Shown piece after piece: positions 20,937 through 21,932 of a stretch of DNA of 21,932 bases. The stretch is taken from positions 1 through 21,932 of the forward strand of contig JBBRMT010000051.1 of assembly GCA_038230695.1 (NCBI GenBank). Direction: 5' to 3'. The number at the start of each line of letters is the position of its first letter. The first letter of the stretch is position 1. The notes beneath the pieces are model-generated. The model was given only the letters and a program-made list of their open reading frames with translations. It was not told the DNA's origin and did no database searches. The DNA is from QHBQ01 sp038230695. GTDB taxonomy: Bacteria; Chloroflexota; Chloroflexia; QHBQ01. A program made the translations under genes and the position numbers.

Positions 20937-21932
20937 ATGGACGTTAGGGAGCGACTTCGATTGATGGGGCTGGGCGGCGCAACTGGCGCACGCCCGGCCT
21001 CGCCTGTATACCAGGGTGGGGTTTATCCCGTCCCCGCCATTCCCTATTACCCCGACGATGATGCGATCGAGGATGACGCGCCGCTGCCGCCACCGCCTGC
21101 CTATGCCTTGCGTGTAACCCCCCGTCGCAGGCCAATCGAGGAGCTGGTGGCGGGCGATCAGGCCAACACTCCCTTCGGCCCTTGCTTCGTGGCAACCAGC
21201 AGCACCCCGCTGGACCAGGCACACGGCTCCACGCCTCTTCGCGCCCTGTTCCAATACGACCCCGCATTGTTGGCCGAGATCACCCGCGATGCCGCCTATG
21301 CGGGCTTCGATTTGCGTTGTGCCGCCTTCCTCGATACCGAAACGACCGGGCTGGCGGGTGGCACTGGCACCTACGCCTTCCTGGTGGGTATCGGCTACTT
21401 CACCGCCGACAGCTTCGAGGTGCGTCAGTTCTTCCTGCGCGACTACTCCAACGAGAAGGCGTTGCTATACGCCCTGAACATGATGTGCATCGAACTGGGG
21501 CTGAACTCGCTGGTGACTTTCAATGGCAAGTGCTTCGACTTGCCGCTGCTGGAAACCCGCTACACCCTGTCACGGATGCGCTTCAACCTCAGCAATGCGC
21601 TGCACCTAGACCTGCTTGCCCCCTCGCGGCGGCTGTGGCGAGGCAGGCTGGACAGTTGCGCCTTGCGTAGCCTCGAGCAGCACATTCTCGGCGTGCAGCG
21701 CAGCAGCAACGATGTCCCTGGCTACCTGATCCCCAGCCTATACTTCGACTACCTGCGTAGCGGCGATGCCTGGGCTTTGCAGCACGTCTTCTACCATAAC
21801 CAGCAGGATATTATCTCGATGCCCGCGCTGGTGCATCGCCTCACCCTTGCTTTCGCCACGCCCGATTGTCTGGAAGAAGCCAGCGACCTGCTCGGCCTGG
21901 GCCGCTGCCTGGAAGACAACCGCCAATACGAA
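20937..21932 (+). CDS. YprB-like ribonuclease H-fold exonuclease, 3' end outside the window
   Basis: The frame is open from ATG 20937 to the right edge (332 residues). Residues 1-115 are a Pro- and Asp-rich lead (PDDDAIEDDAPLPPPP at about 39-54) plus a short basic region. The DnaQ/RNase H-like domain follows: AAFLDTETTGLAGGTGTYAFLVG (D133, E135 as metal ligands), FFLRDYSNEKALL, VTFNGKCFDLPLLETR (D201), LDLLAPSRRLW, and HNQQDIISM (H287, D291). This is the predicted 3'-5' exonuclease arrangement of YprB-type proteins. A C-terminal part, often a TPR-like region, may continue past the window: the sequence ends in LLGLGRCLEDNRQYE. The nucleic acid substrate is unknown. Confidence 0.85.
   Translation, partial: MDVRERLRLMGLGGATGARPASPVYQGGVYPVPAIPYYPDDDAIEDDAPLPPPPAYALRVTPRRRPIEELVAGDQANTPFGPCFVATSSTPLDQAHGSTPLRALFQYDPALLAEITRDAAYAGFDLRCAAFLDTETTGLAGGTGTYAFLVGIGYFTADSFEVRQFFLRDYSNEKALLYALNMMCIELGLNSLVTFNGKCFDLPLLETRYTLSRMRFNLSNALHLDLLAPSRRLWRGRLDSCALRSLEQHILGVQRSSNDVPGYLIPSLYFDYLRSGDAWALQHVFYHNQQDIISMPALVHRLTLAFATPDCLEEASDLLGLGRCLEDNRQYE

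Overview
The window looks like a chromosomal piece of a GC-rich, non-enteric bacterium. Chloroflexota is the best fit. This rests on a Bacillus-type succinate dehydrogenase A/B pair, a large 'helicase-associated domain' protein without a motor, a branched-chain 2-oxoacid dehydrogenase operon, and many short GC-rich hairpin repeats between genes. The taxonomic call is inference from gene content, not from a marker gene. No rRNA, tRNA, CRISPR array, transposase or phage gene was seen.

Left part (1-6246). A tightly packed plus-strand cluster holds the 3' end of an unidentified gene, a GT4 glycosyltransferase, a Gfo/Idh/MocA oxidoreductase, a luciferase-like flavin-dependent oxidoreductase and a second GT4 glycosyltransferase. 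Start and stop codons overlap or nearly touch. A separate sigma70-type promoter, which overlaps the last stop codon, then drives a GH1-like glycosidase fused to a cupin domain. Together they suggest a pathway that makes or remodels a glycoside. A strong hairpin at 6216-6246 ends the region.

Middle part (6250-10924, minus strand). A four-gene operon reads O-methyltransferase, then E1-alpha, E1-beta and E2 of a branched-chain 2-oxoacid dehydrogenase. No E3 gene is visible. C/G-rich hairpin repeats sit at two of its gene junctions. A divergent pair of very similar promoters separates it from sdhA.

sdh region (10942-15903, plus strand). sdhA and sdhB are intact but lie about 2 kb apart. Between them is an A+T-richer insert with hicB (two HicB-like domains), hicA, a second hicB-like gene that seems to use an ATT start, and a zinc-ribbon protein whose reading frame runs 44 bases into sdhB. 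No membrane-anchor gene (sdhC) is in the window. SdhA carries a long low-complexity tail containing x-A-N-G-x pentapeptide repeats.

Right part (15938-21932). It holds an SDR oxidoreductase, a convergent 730-residue helicase-associated-domain protein, a DUF2227-like putative metal-binding membrane protein, a DUF4097-like putative adhesin, and the start of a YprB-like RNase H-fold exonuclease that runs off the window. Two of the promoters here are preceded by related elements: a GGGCGAA...TTCGCCC hairpin flanked by direct repeats that each contain a TTGACA box. These elements and the HicBA insertion inside sdhAB are the most unusual observations.
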